Part shown: piece after piece, positions 24,977-32,283 of the stretch | Layout: every line of letters begins with the position of its first letter | How positions within the stretch are numbered: position 1 is the stretch's first letter | Source: CAYLPJ01 sp964385465 | GTDB taxonomy: Bacteria; Planctomycetota; Phycisphaerae; SM23-33 | Assembly (NCBI GenBank): GCA_964385465.1 | Contig: CAYLPJ010000034.1 | Location: forward strand, 6,162 to 70,161 | Direction of reading: 5' to 3' | Length of the DNA stretch: 64,000 nucleotides | Made by a program: the position numbers and the translations under genes | The notes under the pieces: model-generated | Databases searched by the model: none | Seen by the model: only the letters and a program-made list of their open reading frames with translations | What the model was told of the DNA's origin: nothing

Positions 24977-26038
24977 ATGGACGCGTTCTATCTGCCCAGC
25001 ACGGAACTCGATTCCTGGCTCGGGGGCGATCGGGCAAGGACCATGCTCCTGGCCGGCGGCGGGGGTGAAGCATCCCCCGGCCTCGGCAAGGCCCTCGGCA
25101 AGCCCCGGGCTCCCGCCAGCATCAAGCCGCTGCTGCTGCCGGCCATCGAGTCGGTAGGCCGCTACGGCGCATCCGCCGACACCGGCCCGCCCGAGGCCGG
25201 CGCCGAGCCGATAGTGGCCTTCGGCCTCCGCGCCTGCGAGCTGCGGGCGATCGCCTACCTCGACGGCGTCCTGCTCGACGGGCCCTTCCAGGACCCCCGC
25301 TACGCCGCCCGGCGCGAGGCGCTGACGCTGATCTCCGCCGACTGCCCCGAGCCCGCCGAGAGCTGCTTCTGCACGCTCGTCGGCGGCGGGCCTTTCGCCA
25401 CCGAGGGCTTCGACGCCAACCTCACGCCGGTCGACGGCGGGTTCGTCGTCGAGGTCGCCACCGAGGCCGGGCGGGCCTGGCTCGACGGGGTCGGCGGCGC
25501 CGTCGAGGCCGACGAGAACCACGTGCGGCAGCGCCAGGGCGCCCGCGACGCCGCCGGCGAGCGCCTCGCCGAGCAGAACGCGCGATTCATCCCGGTCCGC
25601 GACGCCGGGGCCGGGCTCGACCTGCCCGACGAGGAGCGGGCGGACTGGCAGGCCTTCGCCGGCGACTGCGTCGAATGCGCCGCCTGCACCAACATCTGCC
25701 CCACCTGCCACTGCTTCTACCTGTTCGACCAGACACTCGGCGACGGGCGGTTCGAGCGCGTCCGCACGTGGGACAGTTGCCTGACGGGTACGTACCACCG
25801 CATGGCGGGGACGTCGCCGGAGCTGAAGCCCACGCCGCGCCCGCGCCTGCGGAGCCGCCTGGCCAACCGCGTGCTGCACAAGTTTACCTGGTCGCCGAAG
25901 CAGGTCGGCCGGCTCGGCTGCGTCGGCTGCGGGCGATGCATCGACGCCTGCCTCGGGGCGATCGACCTGCGAGAGGTCGTCTCGGACCTCGCCGCCGAAC
26001 CCGACGCCGCGACCGCCCGGGGAGGGCCCGCGTCATGA
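24977..26038 (+). CDS. HydB/AsrA-like 4Fe-4S electron-transfer subunit
   Basis: Protein of 353 residues resembling the beta subunit of sulfhydrogenases and AsrA. Evidence is the FGLRACELRA segment (82-91), the DCPEPAESCFC cysteine region (C123, C130, C132), a first cluster motif C231-x2-C234-x2-C237-x3-C241, and a second, C315-x2-C318-x2-C321-x3-C325. It would relay electrons between the flavoprotein encoded next and the rest of the complex. It is the first gene of the hydrogenase/Mrp operon, and its stop overlaps the next ATG (ATGA). In known sulfhydrogenases this subunit works with a group 3 hydrogenase; here the hydrogenase is group 4. Confidence 0.82.
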   Translation: MDAFYLPSTELDSWLGGDRARTMLLAGGGGEASPGLGKALGKPRAPASIKPLLLPAIESVGRYGASADTGPPEAGAEPIVAFGLRACELRAIAYLDGVLLDGPFQDPRYAARREALTLISADCPEPAESCFCTLVGGGPFATEGFDANLTPVDGGFVVEVATEAGRAWLDGVGGAVEADENHVRQRQGARDAAGERLAEQNARFIPVRDAGAGLDLPDEERADWQAFAGDCVECAACTNICPTCHCFYLFDQTLGDGRFERVRTWDSCLTGTYHRMAGTSPELKPTPRPRLRSRLANRVLHKFTWSPKQVGRLGCVGCGRCIDACLGAIDLREVVSDLAAEPDAATARGGPAS

Positions 26039-26853
26039 TCTCCGCCAACACGTTCCTGCCCGCCCCGGCCGAGCTGATCGAGTCCGTCGTGGAGACGCCG
26101 ACGATCAAGACGCTGGTGCTCAAGCCCGAGTCGCCCATGACCTTCCGCGCCGGGCAGTTCGTCCAACTCACGCTGCCCGGCGTCGGCGAGGCGCCGTTCA
26201 CCCCCTCCGGCTCCCCGGCCGAGCCGGGGCGGATCGCCATCACCATCCTCCGCACCGGCTGCGTGACCGAGAAGCTCCACGCCGCCGAGCCGCCGGCGAC
26301 GCTGGGCCTCCGCGGGCCGTTCGGCAAGGGCTACCCGCTGGAGAAGCTCGACGGCAAGGAGGTGCTGATCGTCGGCGGGGGCGTCGGCCTGGCGCCGCTG
26401 CGGGCGCTGATCCTGGCCCTGCTGGCCGACCTCGACCGCGTCAAGCGGGTCAGCATCAAGTACGGCGCCCGCTCGATGGAGGAGCTGCTCTACCGCGACC
26501 AGTACGACGCCTGGGCCGGTCACGACAAGGTCGACTTCTCCGTCACCATCGACCGCCCCCAGCCCGGCTGGGACGGGCGCACCGGCGTGGTCACCACGCT
26601 GCTGAAGGACCTGGACGTCGACAAGTCCAACTGCCTGGCGTTCGCCTGCGGGCCGGGCGTGATGCTGAAGTTCACCACGCAGACCCTCCTGGGCGAAGGG
26701 CTGGCCCCCGAGCAGCTCTACCTGTCGATGAACCGGCGGATGAGCTGCGGGATGGGCCTGTGCGGGCGGTGCAACGTCGGGCAGTACTACCTGTGCAAGG
26801 ACGGCCCGGACATCAACTACGCGCTGATCCAGGACGCACCGAACGTCTTCTGA
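26035..26853 (+). CDS. HydG/AsrB-like FAD/NAD(P)-binding oxidoreductase with 2Fe-2S
   Basis: Protein of 272 residues of the ferredoxin-reductase-like group. The FAD domain has FRAGQFVQLTLPG (36-48). The nucleotide-binding motif VGGGVGLAPLRAL is at about 113-125. The C-terminal [2Fe-2S] motif is C238-x4-C243-x2-C246-x7-C254. It should exchange electrons with NADH or NADPH and pass them to the HydB-like partner. The pair recalls HydGB of sulfhydrogenases, AsrBA and NfnA-like proteins; which nucleotide is used cannot be read. The ATG overlaps the preceding stop. Confidence 0.85.
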   Translation: MISANTFLPAPAELIESVVETPTIKTLVLKPESPMTFRAGQFVQLTLPGVGEAPFTPSGSPAEPGRIAITILRTGCVTEKLHAAEPPATLGLRGPFGKGYPLEKLDGKEVLIVGGGVGLAPLRALILALLADLDRVKRVSIKYGARSMEELLYRDQYDAWAGHDKVDFSVTIDRPQPGWDGRTGVVTTLLKDLDVDKSNCLAFACGPGVMLKFTTQTLLGEGLAPEQLYLSMNRRMSCGMGLCGRCNVGQYYLCKDGPDINYALIQDAPNVF

Positions 26854-26899
26854 CGCGCCGGCGGGCCCGTCGGACGCCCGCCCGCAGAGAGGAGGCCAC

Positions 26900-28528
26900 A
26901 TGGTCGGCACGCAACAGGCTACCGAGGCGGCGCCGCGGTGTACGCTCTGCCCGGCCGGCTGCGGGGTGAGCGTCCTCCGCCCGGGGCCGGACCAGCTCCG
27001 CGTCGAGCCGGCGGGCGCCGACGGCCCCGGCATCTGCCCGCGGGGCATGGCGCTGGGGGAGCTGCTGGCCGACCGCCGGCGGATCGTCTCGGCGGCCGCC
27101 GGGCCCGACCGCCGCCCGTTGAGCCTCGACGCCGCCGCGTCGGCCGTCGCCGACGCCCTCGCCGACCGCCGGGCGGTGTTCTTCCTCGACGGCTCGCTGC
27201 CGCACGAGCAGCTCGCCGCCGCCGTTGCCGCGACCGACGCCCTGCCGGACGCGCGGCTGTGCCTGGTCGTCGAGCCGGCCGAGGAGCAGCTCCTGATGGG
27301 CACCGAGGCCTGCGGGGCGGAGTACCTCGCCGACGCCGACCTCGCCGGCTGTGACGGCGTGCTGATCGTCGGCGACGCCTTCGCCGCCAACCCCGCCGCC
27401 AGCCGGTACGTGTTCGAGGCCCGCGCCGCCGGTCGGCGGATGCCCCTCGTGGTCATCGATCCGGCCGGGGGAACCTCGGGGAAGTTCGCCACCGCCCCGG
27501 TCGCCGTCGGGCCCGGCGAGGAGCTGGCCGCCCTGGCCGCTGTCGCCCGGTCCGTCGGCGCCGACGCCCCGCAGGTGCAGGCGCCGGACTTCGATCCCGC
27601 CGGGGCCGAGGCGGCCGGGCATGCCCTCGCCGGCTGCCAGAGGCTCGGCGTGCTGCTGACCGCCGAGTACGGGCGGGGCACGCCGTGGCGGCAGATCGGA
27701 TGGCTGGCCGGGCGGATCGCCACGAAGCTCGGCGGGGGCCTGGCCGTGCAGACCGCCGGGGCCAACGCCCTCGGCGCGGTGCGGATGTCGGCCTCGGCCG
27801 AGCTGTGCTCGCTGGCCGAGGCCCTCGCCACCGACCCGGGGGGCTGGGTCGTCCTCGGCTGCGACCTGCTGGGTATGCTGGGCTGGACGGACCTTCGCGT
27901 CCTGGCCGCCGCCGCGGCGATGCCCAACGCCACCACCGACGCCGCCGAAGTCGTCCTCCCGGCCGCGCTGGCCGAAGAGGTCGGGGGCACGCTGGTCACC
28001 GGCGGCGGGTGCGTCGAGGCCGCCGCGCTGATGCCCCCCCCCGCCGGCGTGGCGGCCCCGGCGGATGTGCTGGCGTCGATCGTCTCGGCCGGGGGGAGCC
28101 CTCCGGCCGGCCCCGCGCCGGCCGAGCCGCCCGGCCGCGTCGACGCCGGCGAGCCGCCGGAGCCCGAGCCCGCCGTCGACCCCGCCCCGCCGGTTCTGCT
28201 GTACGCCCGCCGCGCCGCCCACGCCGGCTGCGGGGCGCTGACCGCGCGGGCCTCCTGGCAGGCCGCCCGCGAACCGGTCCCCGAGCTGCACCTGTCCCCC
28301 GCGACGGCGGAGAAACTCGGCCTGGAGGACCGCGCCGCCGCCGACGTCCGCGCCGGGCAGCGGTCGCTGCGGGTGAGCCTCCGGATCGAGCGCGGCGCCG
28401 CCGACGGTGTCGCCGTCCTGCCCGAGGGGCTCTGCGCCGCCCGCGAGCTGTCCCCCTGCGAAGTGGATCCCGAACGGAACGTCCTGGCCGCGCCGCTGCG
28501 GTCCGTGCGCATCGAGGCTGCCCCATGA
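26900..28528 (+). CDS. Short NuoG/molybdopterin-oxidoreductase-like Fe-S subunit
   Basis: Protein of 542 residues. The N-terminal [4Fe-4S] site is C14-x2-C17-x3-C21-x24-C46, as in molybdopterin oxidoreductases and NuoG. The body keeps the family outline (LSLDAAASAVADAL, the NATTDAAEVVLPAALAEEVGG stretch in two parts, and a C-terminal beta-barrel near LHLSPATAEKLGL). It is shorter than formate dehydrogenase (about 700 residues), and I see no convincing Sec/Cys molybdenum ligand after the cluster. It is more likely a structural electron-relay subunit than an active formate dehydrogenase, but a degenerate FdhA cannot be ruled out. It begins 46 bases after the flavoprotein and overlaps the ferredoxin gene by ATGA. 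Confidence 0.72.
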   Translation: MVGTQQATEAAPRCTLCPAGCGVSVLRPGPDQLRVEPAGADGPGICPRGMALGELLADRRRIVSAAAGPDRRPLSLDAAASAVADALADRRAVFFLDGSLPHEQLAAAVAATDALPDARLCLVVEPAEEQLLMGTEACGAEYLADADLAGCDGVLIVGDAFAANPAASRYVFEARAAGRRMPLVVIDPAGGTSGKFATAPVAVGPGEELAALAAVARSVGADAPQVQAPDFDPAGAEAAGHALAGCQRLGVLLTAEYGRGTPWRQIGWLAGRIATKLGGGLAVQTAGANALGAVRMSASAELCSLAEALATDPGGWVVLGCDLLGMLGWTDLRVLAAAAAMPNATTDAAEVVLPAALAEEVGGTLVTGGGCVEAAALMPPPAGVAAPADVLASIVSAGGSPPAGPAPAEPPGRVDAGEPPEPEPAVDPAPPVLLYARRAAHAGCGALTARASWQAAREPVPELHLSPATAEKLGLEDRAAADVRAGQRSLRVSLRIERGAADGVAVLPEGLCAARELSPCEVDPERNVLAAPLRSVRIEAAP

Positions 28529-29073
28529 CCACCGAGACCCATCCGCCGCCGACGGACATCGCCGCACGCGTCGTGGTCGACCTCGACCGCTGCATCGAGT
28601 GCCGCTCCTGCGCGGCCGCGTGCTACTACGGCCACGCGAACATGCCCGCCGTGGGCTTCGCCGGCGGGGGCTGGGCGTTGCTGCCGCTGATCTGCCGGCA
28701 GTGCAAGTCGGCGGCGTGCGTGGAGGCCTGCCCGGTCGAGGCGATGGTCCGCGACGACCGCGGCGTGGTCCGGCGGGCGTCGTTCCGCTGCATCGGCTGC
28801 GGCTCGTGCGCCCGGGCGTGCCCGTTCGGCGTGATCTCGACGGAGCTGGCCGGGGAGCCCGCCGCCTGCCGCAGCCCCGACCGCATCACCGGCCGGCGGG
28901 TGGGCAAGTGCGACCTGTGCGAGGACCGCCTGGGCGACGACCCCGACGCCGTGCCTCGCTGCGTCGCCGCCTGCCCCTCCGGGGCCCTGCGGTTCCTCGA
29001 CGAGCACGAGGGCGACGAGCTGTGCCTGATCGGCGGGCGGACCCTCGCCGACGACCTCTTCAAGCGAAGGTGA
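28525..29073 (+). CDS. Four-cluster ferredoxin-like subunit (HycB/CooF type)
   Basis: Protein of 182 residues with four [4Fe-4S] motifs: C23-C26-C29-C33, C57-C60-C65-C69, C89-C92-C95-C99 and C129-C132-C146-C150, the arrangement of HycB, CooF and DmsB-type electron-transfer subunits. It most likely connects the NuoG-like subunit with the hydrogenase small subunit on the cytoplasmic side of the membrane. Coupled to its upstream neighbour by ATGA; three bases before the membrane subunit. Confidence 0.88.
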   Translation: MTTETHPPPTDIAARVVVDLDRCIECRSCAAACYYGHANMPAVGFAGGGWALLPLICRQCKSAACVEACPVEAMVRDDRGVVRRASFRCIGCGSCARACPFGVISTELAGEPAACRSPDRITGRRVGKCDLCEDRLGDDPDAVPRCVAACPSGALRFLDEHEGDELCLIGGRTLADDLFKRR

Positions 29074-29076
29074 GCC

Positions 29077-30024
29077 ATGGAAGCGGCCCTGATGATCGTG
29101 GTGTTCGTCCTCGCCGCCGCGGGGACCGTCGTGCTCGGGCTGGCGTTCCGATGGGTGGACCGCCTGGTCACGGCGCGCGTGCAGTACCGCGTCGGCCCGC
29201 CGTGGTACCAGCCGGCCGCCGACCTGCTGAAGCTGCTGGGCAAGGAAACCCTTTTGCCGGTCACGGCCCGGGGCACGGGTTTCCTGCTGGCGCCGCTGAT
29301 CGCCCTCTCGGCCACGGGCGTGACGGCGGCGATCCTCTGGCACGCGGTGTTCCGCCCCGAGGCGACGTTCCTCGGCGACCTGATCGTGGTGCTCTACCTG
29401 CTGGCCCTGCCGGCGGTGATGACCATCGTGGGCGCCTCGGCAAGCGGCAACCCGCACGCCTCGGTCGGCGCCGCCCGCGAGATGAAGCTGCTGCTCAGCT
29501 ACGAGCTGCCGCTGTTTGTGGCCGTCATGGTCGCCGTCGCGCGCTGCGGGTGGACGTTCCGCCTCGGCGGGCTGGTGGCGGCCCAGGAGGCGGCGCCGGT
29601 GGTCTTCAGCGTCTCCGGCGTGCTGGCGATGGTCGTGGCGATCGTGTGCATGCAGGCCAAGCTCGGGCAGGTGCCCTTCGATGTCGCCGAGGCCGAGTGC
29701 GAGATCATGTCCGGCGTGTACGTCGAGTATTCCGGCCCGCCGCTGGCGATGTTCCTGCTGACCCGCGCGATGCTGCTGGCGCTGCTGCCGCTGCTGCTGA
29801 TCGTGGTCTTCTGGGGCGGGCTGACGCCCACCTGGTGGGGGGCGCTGACCTTCCTGGGCAAGTACGTGCTGCTGGTCGCCCTGGTGACACTGATCCGCAA
29901 CACGAACCCCCGGCTGCGGATCGACCAGGCGGTCAAGCTCTTCTGGTTCGCCCTGACGCCGCTGGCGATCCTCGCCGTGGTGCTGGCGCTTGTCGGGGCC
30001 GCGGAGGGTCGGTCATGGCTCTAG
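29077..30024 (+). CDS. Group 4 hydrogenase membrane subunit, NuoH/EchB/HycD-like
   Basis: Integral membrane protein of 315 residues with about eight hydrophobic segments. Family hallmarks are VTARVQYRVGPPWYQPAADLLKLLGKE near residues 28-54 (given here only as a location), SYELPLF, and the acidic FDVAEAECEI loop near 200. It forms the heel/quinone-site-like channel that anchors the peripheral hydrogenase module and links it to ion translocation. Length and order (before the NuoB-like gene) match Hyc/Ech/Mbh operons. Its stop lies inside the next gene's start region. Confidence 0.92.
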   Translation: MEAALMIVVFVLAAAGTVVLGLAFRWVDRLVTARVQYRVGPPWYQPAADLLKLLGKETLLPVTARGTGFLLAPLIALSATGVTAAILWHAVFRPEATFLGDLIVVLYLLALPAVMTIVGASASGNPHASVGAAREMKLLLSYELPLFVAVMVAVARCGWTFRLGGLVAAQEAAPVVFSVSGVLAMVVAIVCMQAKLGQVPFDVAEAECEIMSGVYVEYSGPPLAMFLLTRAMLLALLPLLLIVVFWGGLTPTWWGALTFLGKYVLLVALVTLIRNTNPRLRIDQAVKLFWFALTPLAILAVVLALVGAAEGRSWL

Positions 30025-30464
30025 CCGCTATCAAGAACTGGGCGCTCCGCAAGAGCCTCTGGGTCTACCACGTCAACACCGGCGCGTGCAACAACTGCGA
30101 CATCGAGGTCGTCGAGCTGCTCACGCCGCGGTACGACATCGAGCGATTCGGCATGGTCCTCGTCGGCTCGCCGCGCCATGCCGACGTGCTCGCCGTCACC
30201 GGCGTCTGCACCCGCCAGGCCATGCCACGCCTCCAGGAAGTCTACCTCCAGACCGCGCGGCCGTGCGTGGTGATGGCCGTGGGCTCCTGCGCGCTGGACC
30301 AGGGCATCTTCACCGAGGCCTACCACATGGGCGCGAAGGTCGACGAGGCCATCGGCGCCGTGGACCCCAACGCGATCATCATGTACGTCCCCGGCTGCCC
30401 GCCGAAACCCGAGGCGATGATCTCCGCCGCCGCCCGGGCGATGGAGTACCTCAAGAACCTGTGA
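30015..30464 (+). CDS. [NiFe] hydrogenase group 4 small subunit, NuoB/EchC-like
   Basis: Protein of 149 residues. The proximal [4Fe-4S] ligands are the CNNC pair (C25, C28) in GACNNCDIEVVELL, the cysteine in GSCALDQG and the cysteine in PGCPPKPEA. The CNxCDIE form is typical of group 4 hydrogenases rather than of complex I (which has adjacent cysteines). It passes electrons to the Ni-Fe site of the large subunit. It overlaps the membrane-subunit gene by 10 bases. Confidence 0.92.
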   Translation: MALAAIKNWALRKSLWVYHVNTGACNNCDIEVVELLTPRYDIERFGMVLVGSPRHADVLAVTGVCTRQAMPRLQEVYLQTARPCVVMAVGSCALDQGIFTEAYHMGAKVDEAIGAVDPNAIIMYVPGCPPKPEAMISAAARAMEYLKNL

Positions 30465-30522
30465 ACCCCCCGCGCCCGCCGCGCCGGGGCGGCGCCGGGA
30501 CGCTGCCGTAAGGAGCCGAAAG

Positions 30523-32277
30523 ATGTCCGTCGTCTCCGTGGAAACCCACGTGCCCCTCGAGGGCGTCATCGGGGAGCTCCTCCGCGACCTGGGCGGCGCC
30601 GTCGTCGACGTCGAGCAGTGCCTGCCCCGCCGGGGCATCGCGCGAATCGACCCGGCAAGGACTGTCGAGGTCGCCGAGGCCATGCTCGCCGCCGACGGCG
30701 CCCGCCTGGCCACCGCCACCGGCCTGGAGGTCCGCGACGGCATCGACGTGCTCTACCACTGGGCCGTCGAACCCGCCGGCGTCGTGCTGACGCTCAAGGT
30801 CCTGGCGGCAAGGCCGGCGATGGAGATCGAGTCCATCGCCAACGCCGTCCCGGCCGCGGACTGGATCGAGCGGGAGATGCACGACCTGCTGGGCGTTCGC
30901 TTCACCGGGCATCCGGACATGCGGCGGCTGATCCTCGACGACTCCTGGCCCGAGGGCGTCCACCCGCTGCGCAAGGACTTCGACCAGGTGGCCGACCGCC
31001 CGGACCTCCCGCCCGACCAGGTCCCCCCGGACGTGTTCCCCCAGCCGCGGCGCGCGCCGGGCCCGGGCACGGCCGGGCAGGTCCGCCACGCCGGGCGGAC
31101 GGTGGTGAACATCGGCCCGTACCACCCGCTCCAGGAGGAGGCGGAGTTCTTCCAGCTCTACGTCGAGGGCGAGACGGTCGTCGACGTCGACGTGCGGATT
31201 TCCTACAACCACCGCGGGATCGAGAAGCTGGACGAGTCCAAGACGTTCGACCAGGTGCCGTTCGTCGTCGAGCGGGTCTGCGGCATCTGCTCGGCGAGCC
31301 ATCCGCTGGCGTACATCCAGGCCGTCGAGGAAATCGCCCACGTCGAGGTGCCCGACCGGGCACAGTACCTGCGGACGGTGGTCAACGAGCTCGAGCGGCT
31401 GCACTCCCACCTGCTCTGGGTCGGCCTGGCCGGGCACTTCCTGGGCTACAACACGGTGTTCATGTGGACGTGGAAGGCCCGCGAGCCGGTGCTGGACGTG
31501 CTGGAGATCGCCACGGGCAGCCGCGTCAACTACGCCAACTGCAAGATCGGCGGGGTCCGGCGGGACATGACCGACGAGCAGCTCGTCGAGGTGGACCGCG
31601 TCGTCGGCGAGCTCCGCGGGCCGATGGAACTGCTCACCAACGCGGTGCTGGACGACCCGGTCCTCCACGCGCGGCTCAAGGGCGTGGGGGTGCTCAGCGC
31701 CGCCGACGCCAAGGCCTACGGCGCCACCGGCCCGACCGCCCGCGGCAGCGGCGTGCCCATCGACGTCCGCCGCGACGACCCCTACGCCGCCTACGACCGC
31801 GTGGACTTCGACGTGGTCACCGCGCCGGGGGGGGATGTCTTCGGCAAGGCGGTGGTGCGGCTGCTGGAGAACTTCGAGGCCGTCAAGATCATCCGGCAGT
31901 GCTGCAGGGAGCTGCGCAAGACTCACGGCGCGCCGATCGACGCGAAGGTCCGGGACATCCCGCCGGGCGAGGGCGTCGGGCACGTGGAGGCCCCGCGGGG
32001 AGAGACGTTCCACTACGTCCGCTCCGACGGCTCCAACCGCCCGGTCCGCCACAAGGTCCGCGCCCCGAGCTTCGTCAACATCCCGACCTTCAAGGCCTCC
32101 TGCATCGGGATGAAGATCCCCGACGTGGCCATCACGCTGGCCAGCGTGGACCCCTGCTACTCCTGCACCGAGCGGATGTGCTCGGTCGTCGGCGCCGACG
32201 ACCGCCGATCCTACTCGTTCGCCGAGCTCGTCGACCTCTCCCAGGCCGAGACGCGACGGCTCCGGAAGGAGGGCTGA
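30523..32277 (+). CDS. [NiFe] hydrogenase group 4 large subunit, fused NuoC-NuoD (HycE-like)
   Basis: Protein of 584 residues. Residues 1-155 are a 30-kDa NuoC-like domain (DWIEREMHDLLGVRFTGHPD). After a proline-rich linker comes the hydrogenase large subunit with RVCGIC (C253, C256) and a C-terminal DPCYSC (C545, C548). All four Ni-Fe cysteines are therefore present, which separates it from complex I NuoD and from Mbs-type subunits. The TER-M sequence after the last cysteine equals the maturation cleavage context of E. coli HycE, leaving a 33-residue tail, and a matching protease is encoded at the operon end. It should catalyse proton reduction or H2 oxidation. The ATG has AAGGAG upstream. 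Confidence 0.93.
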   Translation: MSVVSVETHVPLEGVIGELLRDLGGAVVDVEQCLPRRGIARIDPARTVEVAEAMLAADGARLATATGLEVRDGIDVLYHWAVEPAGVVLTLKVLAARPAMEIESIANAVPAADWIEREMHDLLGVRFTGHPDMRRLILDDSWPEGVHPLRKDFDQVADRPDLPPDQVPPDVFPQPRRAPGPGTAGQVRHAGRTVVNIGPYHPLQEEAEFFQLYVEGETVVDVDVRISYNHRGIEKLDESKTFDQVPFVVERVCGICSASHPLAYIQAVEEIAHVEVPDRAQYLRTVVNELERLHSHLLWVGLAGHFLGYNTVFMWTWKAREPVLDVLEIATGSRVNYANCKIGGVRRDMTDEQLVEVDRVVGELRGPMELLTNAVLDDPVLHARLKGVGVLSAADAKAYGATGPTARGSGVPIDVRRDDPYAAYDRVDFDVVTAPGGDVFGKAVVRLLENFEAVKIIRQCCRELRKTHGAPIDAKVRDIPPGEGVGHVEAPRGETFHYVRSDGSNRPVRHKVRAPSFVNIPTFKASCIGMKIPDVAITLASVDPCYSCTERMCSVVGADDRRSYSFAELVDLSQAETRRLRKEG

Positions 32278-32283
32278 GCAGCC

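Noticed and set aside
26900..28528. Formate dehydrogenase giving a formate hydrogenlyase complex
   Set aside because: The protein is about 150 residues short and no selenocysteine or clear cysteine Mo ligand is visible; kept as NuoG-like, though not fully excluded.
25717..29457. Very long open frame on the minus strand (over 1200 codons) opposite the start of the hydrogenase operon
   Set aside because: Antisense to five well-supported genes, low-complexity R/P/G/A/S composition and no motif; a by-product of high GC content. The same applies to other long antisense frames such as 30451-34467 and 35138-37153.
29077..32277. Respiratory complex I (NuoH/B/C/D)
   Set aside because: The small subunit has CNxCDIE and the large subunit keeps both Ni-Fe CxxC pairs plus a maturation site and protease, which defines a hydrogenase.
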